A stretch of DNA of 64,000 nt from a bacterium (lineage in GTDB: Bacteria > UBP15 > UBA6099 > JAJRTR01), in contig JAJRTR010000174.1 of the NCBI GenBank assembly GCA_024278215.1, positions 44,292-108,291 of the forward strand, in the 5' to 3' direction. The notes under the pieces were generated by a model. The model was not told where the DNA came from and did not search any database. It was given only the letters and a program-made list of their open reading frames with translations. Below are positions 8,014 through 19,200 of this stretch, in pieces; position 1 is the first letter of the stretch; every line of letters begins with the position of its first letter. The translations under genes and the position numbers were made by a program.

Positions 8014-8195
8014 GTGAACGCGGAGCGTTCAGTCCCTGCGTTCCGGGTCGGAATCAGGATCGATGAAAAACCGGTGTGGACGAGTGTGAGTGTGATGACT
8101 GTGGGAATGATGAAACCATGTGTGCCGTGCTCAAACCGCATTTGTTTGGGCACGAAAATGCGGCCTTTTTGTTCCGGCTTTGCCGGGTTAGGAAT
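8014..8195 (+). repeat. Composite dispersed repeat, fullest copy
   Basis: The left part (8014-8052) matches 33565-33603 at 38 of 39 bases. The right part (about 8074-8195) matches the reverse complement of 62790-62933 with mostly third-position differences. Its last 40 bases recur at 22801-22840 reversed, and 22 bases around 8117-8138 resemble 49055-49076. It contains a terminator-like hairpin and a GTG-started Cys-rich frame (DECECDDC at its start). It separates the kinase gene from the receiver gene. Confidence 0.7.
8136..8170 (+). terminator. Intrinsic terminator inside the dispersed repeat
   Basis: CCGCATTT (8136-8143) pairs with AAATGCGG (8156-8163) over a 12-base loop and is followed by CC and five Ts. 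It would end transcription of the redox/kinase genes before the receiver gene. Confidence 0.55.
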
Positions 8196-8230
8196 ACGGT
8201 AAATATACGGGTGAAAGATGGAGAAGTTCG

Positions 8231-8629
8231 ATGCAGGATAAGAAAAAGATTTTCATTATTGACGACGAGCCGGATACCGTTGACTTTCTGTCAATGATAT
8301 TCGAGGATGGCGGTTTCGACGTTATTTCCGTTACTAATCCCGACAGGGCGGTCGAGATCATCGCTGCTGAGAATCCGGACCTGATAACGCTCGATATTGT
8401 CATGCCGCACAAAACCGGCGCGAAAATATATAACGAACTACGCACTAAAATCGAATACGCGAATATCCCCGTTATTGTCATTTCCGGCGTTGAACCCGGA
8501 GATTACATCCACAACATATCCGTCAATGATTCGACTGAAAACTCGATAGCAGGCCCCTGCGCTTTCATTGAAAAACCCATCGATAAATCTTTTCTTTTGA
8601 ACACTGTCCGCAAGCTGCTTTCCTGCTGA
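8231..8629 (+). CDS. Stand-alone CheY-like receiver protein
   Basis: 132 residues, a single receiver domain with no output domain. Acidic pocket D11-D12 (FIIDDEPD), phosphoacceptor D55 (LITLDIVMP), S85 (VIVISG) and K115 (FIEKPID) are all present. It is the probable phosphorylation partner of the PAS kinase 260 bp upstream, although a terminator-bearing repeat separates them. It must act by protein contact or pass phosphate on. An insertion-like loop (about 90-110) before the last helix differs from CheY. Confidence 0.88.
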   Translation: MQDKKKIFIIDDEPDTVDFLSMIFEDGGFDVISVTNPDRAVEIIAAENPDLITLDIVMPHKTGAKIYNELRTKIEYANIPVIVISGVEPGDYIHNISVNDSTENSIAGPCAFIEKPIDKSFLLNTVRKLLSC

Positions 8630-8747
8630 AACCGGCCCCGACTTCGACACCTTTTCATGATATATGTGCCGCATCCACGCATTTAGGCTCTTGTCACTAT
8701 TGATTCGATTGTAAAAACGCGCCGCTATCGGTGTGTGCAGGATTGTT

Positions 8748-9326
8748 CTACATTGTGAACATGACAAGATTTGTCAGGTATGCGGGGATGATAAAAAGTA
8801 TGAGGTAGAGTACTGCGGTGAATATGAAAGAGAAGAACAGTGCGAGTGTGGACGATATCCAGTCGACGTTGAACACTTCCCTTGTGCCGATGATAATGAG
8901 GATTATCGCGTAGGTGTGCGTAACGATGTTTATGTATGGCAGGAACTGGAAGAGCGAAAGGAAAAGTATAAATGCAAGAATTTTATATGCGCCTTCAAGG
9001 TTTCCGATGCCGCCGAAGAAATTGCTGATTCGGTACAGAAAAATGGATTGAGAATAGATGATGAGCAATAAAAGAAAAGGTATCATGCCGATGAATATTG
9101 CCGCGGCAATTGTGACCGGCGGGATCGTCTGGAAACGCGGCGAGAAAAAATAGCCCTGGTTGTAGCTGATCAGAAAGTAGATTACGCAGCGTATGTAATA
9201 TATCATCAGCGCGAAGTATGTGGCTCGCCGTATTCCTTCTGTTATGGACATGCCTCGGAAGAAGTTTATCGGGGTCAGCAATATATCTCTGGCTATTGTT
9301 ATATATTCTACGAACGATTCCCTCAT
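8748..9326 (-). CDS. Yip1-domain integral membrane protein
   Basis: 192 residues. A short soluble N-terminus with I-A-R-D-I-L-L-T-P-I-N-F-F-R-G-M matches the opening of bacterial Yip1-domain proteins (Pfam PF04893 type), where a P-x-x-F-F/W-x-x-M motif precedes the membrane part. About five hydrophobic helices follow, dominated by I, F and L. The biochemical role of bacterial Yip1 proteins is not established. It converges on the receiver gene; 118 bp without an obvious terminator lie between them. Confidence 0.75.
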   Translation of the reverse strand: MRESFVEYITIARDILLTPINFFRGMSITEGIRRATYFALMIYYIRCVIYFLISYNQGYFFSPRFQTIPPVTIAAAIFIGMIPFLLLLIIYSQSIFLYRISNFFGGIGNLEGAYKILAFILFLSLFQFLPYINIVTHTYAIILIIIGTREVFNVDWISSTLALFFSFIFTAVLYLILFIIPAYLTNLVMFTM

Positions 9327-9493
9327 CTACAGGGCCTTTCGATTTGTTTACATCCGCCGTATTTTATGAACCGCAAACTTAATAATAAGGTTATTTCAGT
9401 TTCGCTTCCATAATTGATGCACACATTCTAATAGTTCATTTTATTCGTTTCCATCGTGCTGTACAAGTAAAACTCAAGGTTGCCGGTTATTTT

Positions 9494-9522
9494 TTTACAT
9501 ATAACGTGCAAAATGCTACAAT
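9494..9522 (+). promoter_or_regulatory. Promoter of the flavin reductase gene
   Basis: TTTACA (9494-9499), 17-base spacer, TACAAT (9517-9522). The ribosome site GGGAGGA and the ATG at 9552 follow 30 bp downstream. Confidence 0.5.
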
Positions 9523-9551
9523 CGAATAAAAGAAAACCGGGAGGAATCTAT

Positions 9552-10100
9552 ATGAAAGAATATACGCCTGAAGGTGGTTTGAGGATAATAAATTCGGGAC
9601 CTGCCGTGGTGGTAACGTGCGGCCCGCTGGAAAAACCTAACGCTATAACGATTGCATGGAGCACAGTCGTCAGCCGTCAGCCGCCGCTTGTGGCTGTTTC
9701 GCTGGCGACGACACATTATTCGACAGAAATTATAGAAAAAAGCGGTGATTTCATCATAAACGTGCCGTGCGCCGACCATCTCGATGAATTGATGTATTGC
9801 GGCAGGCACAGCGGCAGGGACGGCGACAAGTTCGAACCGGCGGGGATCACGGCAGCACCTGGGGAGAAAGTCGCTACCGCATATATTAAAGAATTTCCGG
9901 CGCGCCTCGAATGTTCTTTGCATAAAGCGATAACGGTCGGCGACCACACGCTTTTTATCGGGGAAGTCAGGGGCGCGTTTGCCGAGGAGGAAGCCTTCAA
10001 CGGCAGTTGGACGCTCGACGGTCGCGGGCGCACGCTACACCATCTGGGTGGCCCGAAATTCGGCATCCTGTCTGAAATGGTCACATATTCCGCGAAGTAG
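9552..10100 (+). CDS. Flavin reductase-like FMN-binding protein
   Basis: 182 residues. The start at 9552 is set by GGGAGGA seven bases upstream; an in-frame extension to 9480 has no ribosome site and overlaps the promoter. The protein is a single split-barrel flavin domain: NAITIAWSTVVSRQPPLVAV, H-Y-S-T-E-I-I-E-K-S-G-D-F-I-I-N-V-P, a Y-C-G-x-x-S-G-R-D-x-D-K-F loop, and a C-terminal G-E-V. These proteins bind FMN and serve as flavin reductases or small electron carriers in anaerobes. It stands alone with its own promoter. Confidence 0.85.
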   Translation: MKEYTPEGGLRIINSGPAVVVTCGPLEKPNAITIAWSTVVSRQPPLVAVSLATTHYSTEIIEKSGDFIINVPCADHLDELMYCGRHSGRDGDKFEPAGITAAPGEKVATAYIKEFPARLECSLHKAITVGDHTLFIGEVRGAFAEEEAFNGSWTLDGRGRTLHHLGGPKFGILSEMVTYSAK

Positions 10101-10204
10101 TTTCAGGGAATCTATGTCCATCATTAAACTGTTTTCTCATAGTTCCGAAGCTCTGCCCCTGAAAGTACGGAATGATCGCTTTGCATTCTAAGTTCTTTTC
10201 TTAT

Positions 10205-10234
10205 TTGGAAATACACGTGCGATGATATGATAAT
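10205..10234 (+). promoter_or_regulatory. Possible promoter of the giant propeller gene
   Basis: TTGGAA (10205-10210), 18-base spacer, GATAAT (10229-10234), 26 bp before the ATG at 10261. The ribosome site is weak. Confidence 0.4.
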
Positions 10235-10260
10235 GTTAAAAAATAAAACGATGTGAAAAT

Positions 10261-13200
10261 ATGCAAAAATCTAATTTGAAACATTTTGTTGTTGCAATTT
10301 TCATGATCTGTGCAATCTCTGTGCATGCATCGGCTTCCGCCGATTTTACGTCGAGTTGGACAAGTATCGAAACGAATGAAAGCACGTGCTCGGCGTGGGG
10401 CGATTATGACGGGGACGGCGACCTGGACGTTGTAGTCGGCGACGCAAATACCGGCACTATGCTTTACAGCAACGCGGGCGGCGCGTCTTTCAGTATCGTG
10501 TGGCAGTCGGAGGACGCCGACCTTGTCGTCTCACTTGCCTGGGGCGATTACGACCGTGACGGCGACCTGGATATACTTGTCGGCAACAATCCCGGAAACA
10601 ACAGGGTTTACAGCAACAGCGGCGGCGGAGTTTTCACGCTCGCCTGGACTTCCAGCAGTGTCAGGAGAACAGTCAGGGCGGAGTGGGGAGATGCGGACGC
10701 CGACGGTGACCTGGACTTTCTCGCGGGCGTCTACGATGAACCTGCAAGGGCTTTCAGGAACACGGGCGCGAGCCAATTTGAATTGATATGGAGTTCGCAG
10801 GAATCCGATCCGACTACATGTATCGACTGGGCCGACGCCGATGCGGACGGCGACCTCGATTTTGTAAAAAGTGCGAACAGCGCCGTCGACCGGGTGTACC
10901 GGAATGAAGGCGGTTCGGCCTACACTCTTATGTGGTCTTCCGCAAGATCGGATAAGGCGTATTTCACCGAATGGAGCGATTACGACGGCGACGGCGACCT
11001 TGATTTCGCGGTCGCCAATTACGATGAAAAAGACCGTGTCTACAAAAACTCCGGCAACTGGTATTTCGATATGGTCTGGGCTTCGGCGACCGACTCTCCC
11101 TCAATCGGACTGGCATGGGGCGACTACGACGGCGATGGTGACAGCGATTTGCTCTTCGGCAACTACGCTGCAAGCAATAATGTTGTTGCTTACGCCGGTT
11201 CCGATAATTTCACTGATTCATGGTCTTCGCCGGAAGCCGATTATACATACCAGGTGACATGGGCCGACTACGACGGCGACGGCGATCTCGACCACTTCGT
11301 TTCAAACATCAGCAGCCAGTCAAACCGACTCTACAAGAATAATCTTTCCATATCCAATTCACCGCCTGCGGCCCCGGTGATTACCGGACAGCCGGACGGT
11401 CTGCCCGGACTCATCACGCTTAGCTGGTCCGCCGCATCCGACGACATCACACCCGCTGTGGACCTCACTTACCAGGTGCGCGTGGGCACTTGCTCTGGGT
11501 GTGGCGGCATAATATCGGGCGCTTTCGCGCCTCCTTTCGGCAATTCGCGACAGACGGAATTCCATAAACTTAATATCCAGGACGACGGTACGTATTACTG
11601 GTCAGTGGCCGCCGTCGATAGCGCTGGGTTCTCGACCTCGACATGGTATGTCGAGGACTCGTTCACAATATCTGCTCCGAGCGGAACTCCGTACCAGTCT
11701 ATATGGACCGGTCCGTCGTCTGACCAGACAACAGCTATTGCGACCGCCGACTACGACGACGACGGTGACCTCGATTTTATTGCCGCCAATGACTCTGAAG
11801 TCAATACAGTGTACAGGTATAACGGTAACAATACTTTCACCGCCGTGTGGTCGTCTCCGGAAACAGACGCCACGAACGACGCGGCATGGGCCGACTACGA
11901 CGGGGACGGCGACCTCGACCATGCTGTCGCCGACAACGGCGCGAACCGCGTCTACTCCAAAACGGACGATTACAACTTCAGCCTCGTCTGGTCATCGACG
12001 GAAACCTCCAACTCACTCGCGACAGCCTGGGGAGACTACGACCGCGACGGCGATCTCGATTTATTTGCGGGCAACGTCGGCGCGAACCATCTGTACAGAA
12101 ACAATTCGGACGACACATTTACTCTCGTCTGGACTTCGACAGAAACAGACACGACTTCGGGCGCGGTATGGCTCGACGCCGACGCCGACGGCGTTCCGGA
12201 CATTTTCTGCGCCTCCGACGGCACTTCCGACAGGCTCTACTTGAACAACGGTGACGACACTTTCACTCTCGCATGGTCATCGACTCAGACAGACGCGACA
12301 AAAGACGCGGCGGCGGCGGATTATGACGGGGACGGACTCGTGGACATTTCCGCGCCTGCGGTCGGCGCGACACAAAACAGGCTCTACTCAAATAACGGCG
12401 ACGGCACTTTCACTCTCGCATGGTCATCGACTCAGACAGATGAAACATATTCGTGCACATGGGGCGATTACGACGGTGACGGCGACTGGGACCTGCTTGC
12501 CGGCAACAGCGGCGTCAACAGGGTATACGCGGGCGACGGCGCGGGCGGCTTCACGCTCGAGTGGTCATCCGCTGAAGGCGAAGTCACTTACGCTGCCGCA
12601 TGGGGCGATGTGGACGGCGACGGCGACCTTGATATAATCTCCGGTAACAACACTTCGGCCAACAGGCTATATCTTTACACCTCCGATATCTCGAACCTCA
12701 ACCCGGCCGCGCCCGTTTTAGTCGCCGGGAGCAACGCGACACTTTCCGGCGCTACCGTTTCCGTTACTTTCAACTGGAACGCTGCCGTCGACGACACGAC
12801 CGCCCCTGTCTCGATGATGTACCATCTGCGTGCCGGCACATGTTCCGGTTGCGACGACATCGTTTCCGGAGCTTACGCTTCACCAGTTCCCAATGTCGGC
12901 GCGACAACTTCCATTTCCATCGTTTTCGATGCTACCGGCACATACTACTGGTCTGTTGCTGCCATCGACAACACTTCTCTAAGTGCGTCATCATGGAGTT
13001 CGGAGGATAGCTTCGAGATTATCGAGCCCACGGGAACACAAACGCCGTTCGAGTCGATATGGACCGGAACGGATATCAACCTGACTCGAGATGCCGCGTG
13101 GGGCGACTACGACGGCGACGGCGATCTTGATTTCTTTGCAGCGAACTATACGCAGGGAAATTTCGTATACCGCAACGACGGCAGCGCTACTTTCAATAAA

Positions 13201-16200
13201 GTTTACGAAGACAACCTTTTCTCATATACAACATCCGGTGCGTGGGGTGACTACGACGGCGACGGCGATCTCGATTTGCTGTTCTCAAACTATAATGAAA
13301 GCAATTACGTTTTTAAAAACACGGGAAGTGACGATTTCGTGTCGGCATGGTCCACAACGCAGGCGAATTCAACAAACGACGCCGAGTGGGGCGATATGGA
13401 CGGCGACGGCGATCTCGATTTCATCGCGGGCAATGACGGCCAGTCGATTTTAGTTTTCAGCAACAACGGATCGGGCGGTTTCACGTATGGCTGGGGCTCG
13501 ACGGAAACGAATAATACGAGTTCTATTTCAGTGGTCGATTTCGATAAGGACGGTGACCTCGATTTCATCGCGGTGAACAACGGACAGTCCGATATTATCT
13601 ACGATAACGGCGGAGGCGGCACTTTCAGCGTCGCCTGGACGTCTGCTGAAACAGACAGCGGCAGCGGCGGCGCGTGGGGTGACTATGACGGCGACGGCGA
13701 CTACGACATAGCCGTAGCCAACAACACGCAGTCGAATCGCGTTTACTCGAACGCCGGGGCCGCAAACTTCACATCGGTCTGGACATCCACGGAGGCGGAT
13801 GCGTCGCACACTGCCGCGTGGGGCGACTACGACGGCGACGGCGATCTCGACCTGCTTTTCGGCAACTATTATACGACTTCCGACACCGACAGAGTCTACA
13901 CCAACGCAGGCGGCGACAATTTCCCGCTGGGCTGGTCGGCGACAAATCAGGAATACACGCGCGCGGCGGCCTGGGGCGATTACGACGGCGACGGCGATCT
14001 CGATTTCATCGCGGCCAACGAAGACGGCTCCGACAGGATTTACAGAAACAATCTTTCCATCTCCAACACCGCTCCGCCCGCTCCCACACTGACGTTAATT
14101 GACGACGGTGACCCGGGTACGGTCGTTTTTCAATGGGCTGCCACTTCCGATGACATCACCCCCGACAGCCTGCTTGCATTCCAGTTGCGCGTCGGCACGT
14201 GCACGGGCTGCGACGACATTATAAGCGGCGAATTCGCGCCTCCTTTTGTCAACATGGGCGCTACCGGCTCCTACCCGATGATACTCGGCAACGGCGATTA
14301 TTACTGGTCCATTGCTTCTGTCGACACCACAGGTTTCTCTGTTTCCTCGTGGAGCACAGAAGACGACTTTCACCTCGAACATATACCGGCAGTCCCATTC
14401 GAGTCCACATGGCAAAGCACCGAAAGCAACAGGACGGCGGCACTCGCATTGGGCGATTTCGACGGCGACAGCGACCTCGACCACATTGCTGCCGACTCCG
14501 ATTCGATTCGCCTTTACCGCAACACAGGATCGTATTCTTTCACGCTCGCCTGGTCATCGTCGTCGATGACAAACAACATGGATGCCGCGTGGGGCGACTA
14601 CGACGGCGACGGCGATCTCGATTTCGCTGTTTCCACCGGCTCGGGCGGTTACGTGTCGGTCTATGAGCAGACAACTTACGCCGCCTTTTCATCCGTATGG
14701 GCTTCGTCTCAAACAGATAAAACATACAGTGTCGCGTGGGCCGACTGCGACGCGGACGGCGACCTCGACCTTCTAACCGCCAATCTCGCGGACGGCTCGA
14801 CTGGTTCGAACAACAGGGTATACCGTAACGAAGGCCGCGGCGACTTTGTCGTCAACTGGACATCTGCCGAGGCCGACATAACTTATGATGCCGCGTGGGG
14901 CGATTACGATGGCGACGGCTACAGGGATATTGTCGCGGGAAACGACGGCGCGAACAGGATTTACCGAAATGTCGCATGTGACTACTTCACCATCGTGTGG
15001 ACTTCCGTCGAAAGCGACAGGACGACCGGCGTCGCGTGGATGGACTACGACGGCGACGGCGACCTTGATTTCGCCGCGGGCAGCGCGGACGGCAACGACC
15101 GTGTTTATAATAACGACGGCGCGGGCGGTTTCTCCGCCGTGTGGACTTCCACCGCCACATCGACGACTTCATCAGTCGCATGGGGCGACTACAACGCCGA
15201 CGGCTACCCCGATCTCGCTTCAGTCAACAACAGTTCTATCGCCGATTCGGAACATGTTTACGGCAACAACGGCGACGATACCTTTTCGACAGCGTGGAAC
15301 TCGCCTCTCGATGAGGAATCGCAGGACGTCGCATGGGGCGACATCGACGGCGACGGCGACCTCGACCTGCTCATAGCTTCCGGCGGCGACACATCGGCGG
15401 ATGCGAATATCCTGTATGTCAATTACGTCGAGCCGGCGAACAACGCACCTACTACTCCGTCCGTAACCGTGGTTCCAGACGGTTTCACCGGCTATGTCGA
15501 CCTGCAATGGACTGCTTCAACTGATGATGTTACTCCGTCTGATGAAATCCGCTACATCGTCCGGGCCGGTACTTGCTCCGGTTGCAACGACATCATTTCC
15601 GGCCTCTATTCGCCGCCTCTGACCAATGCCGGTACGGCAACTAGTTACAGGGTACATATCGCCGGTGCGGATACATATTACTGGCAGGTTAAGGCGATAG
15701 ATATGGCAGGCTTCCGCGAATCAGGCTGGTCGAACGCCGATGATTTCGTCTTGACAGACCGTTTCTCATCCGCATGGACCGGAAGCGCATATTACAATAT
15801 TGAAGATGTCGCGTGGGGCGACTACGACGGCGACGGCGACCTCGACATAGCTGCGGCGGTAAACGGTACGCCCAACCTTGTTATCGAAAACAGCGGTGGC
15901 GGCAGTTTTTCGACGGTTTGGTCTTCTTCCGAAAGCGATTACACACGCTCCGCCGCCTGGGGCGACGCGGACAACGACGGCGATCTCGATATTCTCGTGG
16001 GCAACACCGATTCGGCTTCGGGCGGCGACCAGAACCGCGTCTATTCCAACAACGGCGACGGCACGTTTACTGTCACATGGTCCACCTTTGAAATGAACCG
16101 TACTTACGATGCTGTGTTTACAGACTGCGACGCGGACGGCGACCTCGATATTGTCGCCGCTAATGAATATGAAAACATAATTTACACCAATAATGGCGGT

Positions 16201-19200
16201 AGTTCGTTCACTTCAAGTTCATTGTCTTCACACCAGGAGCGGACACGGGCGCTATCTCCCGCCGACTTCGATGCCGACGGCGACTTCGACTTGCTCGAAG
16301 GCAACTACGGCGCGCCCAACAGGGTATTCAGAAACGACGGCTCGGGCAATTTCTCCGAACTGTGGGCCTCTTCCGGCAGTGAATATACCTCTGCTGTCGC
16401 ATGGGCCGACACAGACGGCGACGGCGACCTCGACGCTTTCTTCGGCAACAGTTACGTGGGTGCACTGAACTATATTAATGTTAATGACGGCGCGGGTTCG
16501 TTCTCCGCCTCATGGACATCGCGCGACGCCGACGAAACTTATGACGCCGCGTTCGGCGACACAGACGGCGACGGGGACCTCGACCTGATTACCGCCAACA
16601 GCGATTCTGATTCCACCCGCGATAATTACAGGCTCATCCGCGTTTACTCGAATTCCGGCGGCAACTTGTTCGCGGCATCGGCAAACATGGGAGCCGGCGA
16701 TTATGCCGTTGCTGTCGCGCTCGGCGACTATGACGGCGACGGCGACCTCGATATCCTCGAAGGTTCGAGCGACGGCGGCGACGACATGCCTGTTCGTGTG
16801 TATATGAATAACATGGACCCGTCGAATGCCGCTCCATCCGCGCCGTCTGTTATCAAAACAGACAACCAGGTTCTCTCAGCCGCTACTTCTCCGATCTCCA
16901 TAGCGTGGTCCGCACCGTCCGACGACATCACAGTCACCGCGCTCCTGTCATATCAGTTACGTATCGGCACATGCCCCGGCTGCAGCGATGTTATGTCGGG
17001 CGCTTTCGCGCCTCCCGGCGGCAATATCGGCGCGACGACTGCTGTCAATATCAACATGTCCGATTCTGGCACGTACTACTGGTCGGTCGCGGCGGTGGAC
17101 AACACAGGCTTCGCGACAGGCGCATGGTCGGACGAGGAATTTTTCGCCGTTTCACTTCCCCTGTTCGATACAGGTTGGACGAGTCCCGAAGGTGGAACAT
17201 GCAGGGATGCCGCGGCAGGTGACTTCGACGGCGACGGCGACCTCGATATTGCATCGAGCTTCGACGCGCAGAATATGGTTTATGAGAATAACGGCAGTGG
17301 CTCTTTCAGCGACGCATGGACATCCGCCGAGTCTGAAAACACGATGGAAGTCGCATGGGGCGACTACGACAACGACGGCGACCCGGACATACTTGTCGCC
17401 TCCGCAAACGGGCCTGCGAGGATATATAAAAACACTGGCGGCACCTTCTCTACTGCATGGTCATCCATTATGAGCGTGCAGGGCGGCGGCGTCTCATGGG
17501 CCGACCTCGACAACGATGGCGACCTCGACTTCGCCGCCTCGAGCTACGGCATAAACAATCTCGTCTACAGAAACGACGGCGGCGATTCTTTCACCCTTTC
17601 ATGGCTTTCCAGCGACACAGACAACACAACTGACGTCGAATGCGCCGACTTCGACAATGACGGCGACAGCGACATTGCCGCTGCGAATGAGTCCGGACCT
17701 GTGAAGCTTTACGCAAACGACGGCGCGGGCAGTTTCATTGCTGTCTGGACATCCTCCGACACCGGCTACACAAGTGGGATTTCGACCGGAGATTACGACG
17801 GTGACGGCAATTTGGATATGCTCACGGTGGCTGGTTCTTCATACTACAACAGAGTGTACCGGGGCGGTGGCGGCGGCACATTCACAGCCGTGTGGACCGC
17901 TGGAGAGGACGGTCCGTTTTCCGGCGGCGCGTGGGGCGACTACGACGCGGACGGCGACCTCGATTTCTTCGTCTCCTACAGCGGCACAGACAGTCGTGGC
18001 AGCCACGTTTATCGCAATACAGGTAGTGATTCCTTCAACCTCGTGTGGGCGTCGCTGAATGATGACGCGTCGTACAGCGCCGCCTTCGGCGATTTCGACG
18101 GCGACGGCAATATCGATCTGCTCTCGGCGAATACCGGCGTAAGAACATGGACGAATATGTCCACCGTATCGAACAGCGCGCCCGCGCAGCCGACTGTAAC
18201 AGCCGTCGGCGATCAGGAATTCCACATCTCGGCCACTCCTGCCGTAACACTGTCATGGACCGCGCCCTCCGACGACTACACACCCTCGAATTCACTCACA
18301 TACCAGGTGCGAGTCGGCACTTGTTCGGGATGTAGCGACATCGTCTCCGACACTTTCGTGCCGCCGTGGGGCAACGCCGGCCCTTCGACGTCATACACTT
18401 TCAACGCGACCGCATCCGGCACTTATTACTGGAGTGTATCCGCCGTGGACACTTCGGGGTTCCTCGTGGGCGCGTCGAGCGCGGAGGATGTCTTCGATGT
18501 TTCATTTTCGATGCTCGGCACAAGGACACCGTTCGATTACTCGTGGTACGGCAGCGCGTCCGACTACAGCAGCGGCAGCGCCTGGGGCGACTACGACGCC
18601 GACGGCGACCTCGACATCCTGATTTCAGACGCCGGCGCGTCCGCCGGCAACAGGATATACTCGAACGACGGCGGCAACACCTTCACGCTCGCGTGGACGG
18701 CGACTGAATGGAACACAACGGAAGCCGCCGCCTGGGCTGACTACGACGGTGACGGCGACCTCGACGCTGTTTTCGTTTCAGGCGGTTCGGGCGAGCCGAA
18801 TTATGTTTACCGAAATGTTGGCGCGGGCGGCTTCGTAGTCGGTTGGACTTCGACGGAAACCGAGCCTTCGCAGGCCGTTGCCATCGGCGATTTCGACGGC
18901 GATGGCGATCTTGATATCTTCGTCGGAAATAACAGCGCGTCTGTTCCTGACCGCGTTTATAAAAATGTTTCCACAGGTTTCACCACCGCCTGGACTTCGT
19001 CTTCATACTACACGACGCGCGCCGTGGATATGGCAGACTACAACCTCGACGGTCGCCCCGACTTACTGCTCGGCAACAGCGGCTCTGCCATGGAACCGAT
19101 TGTCATATATTCGAACAAAGGCGGCGAGTGTTTCACCGAAGCCTGGACTTCGTCCGAGCAGGAATACACTTCCGCCGTCGAGTGGGGCGACTACGACGGC

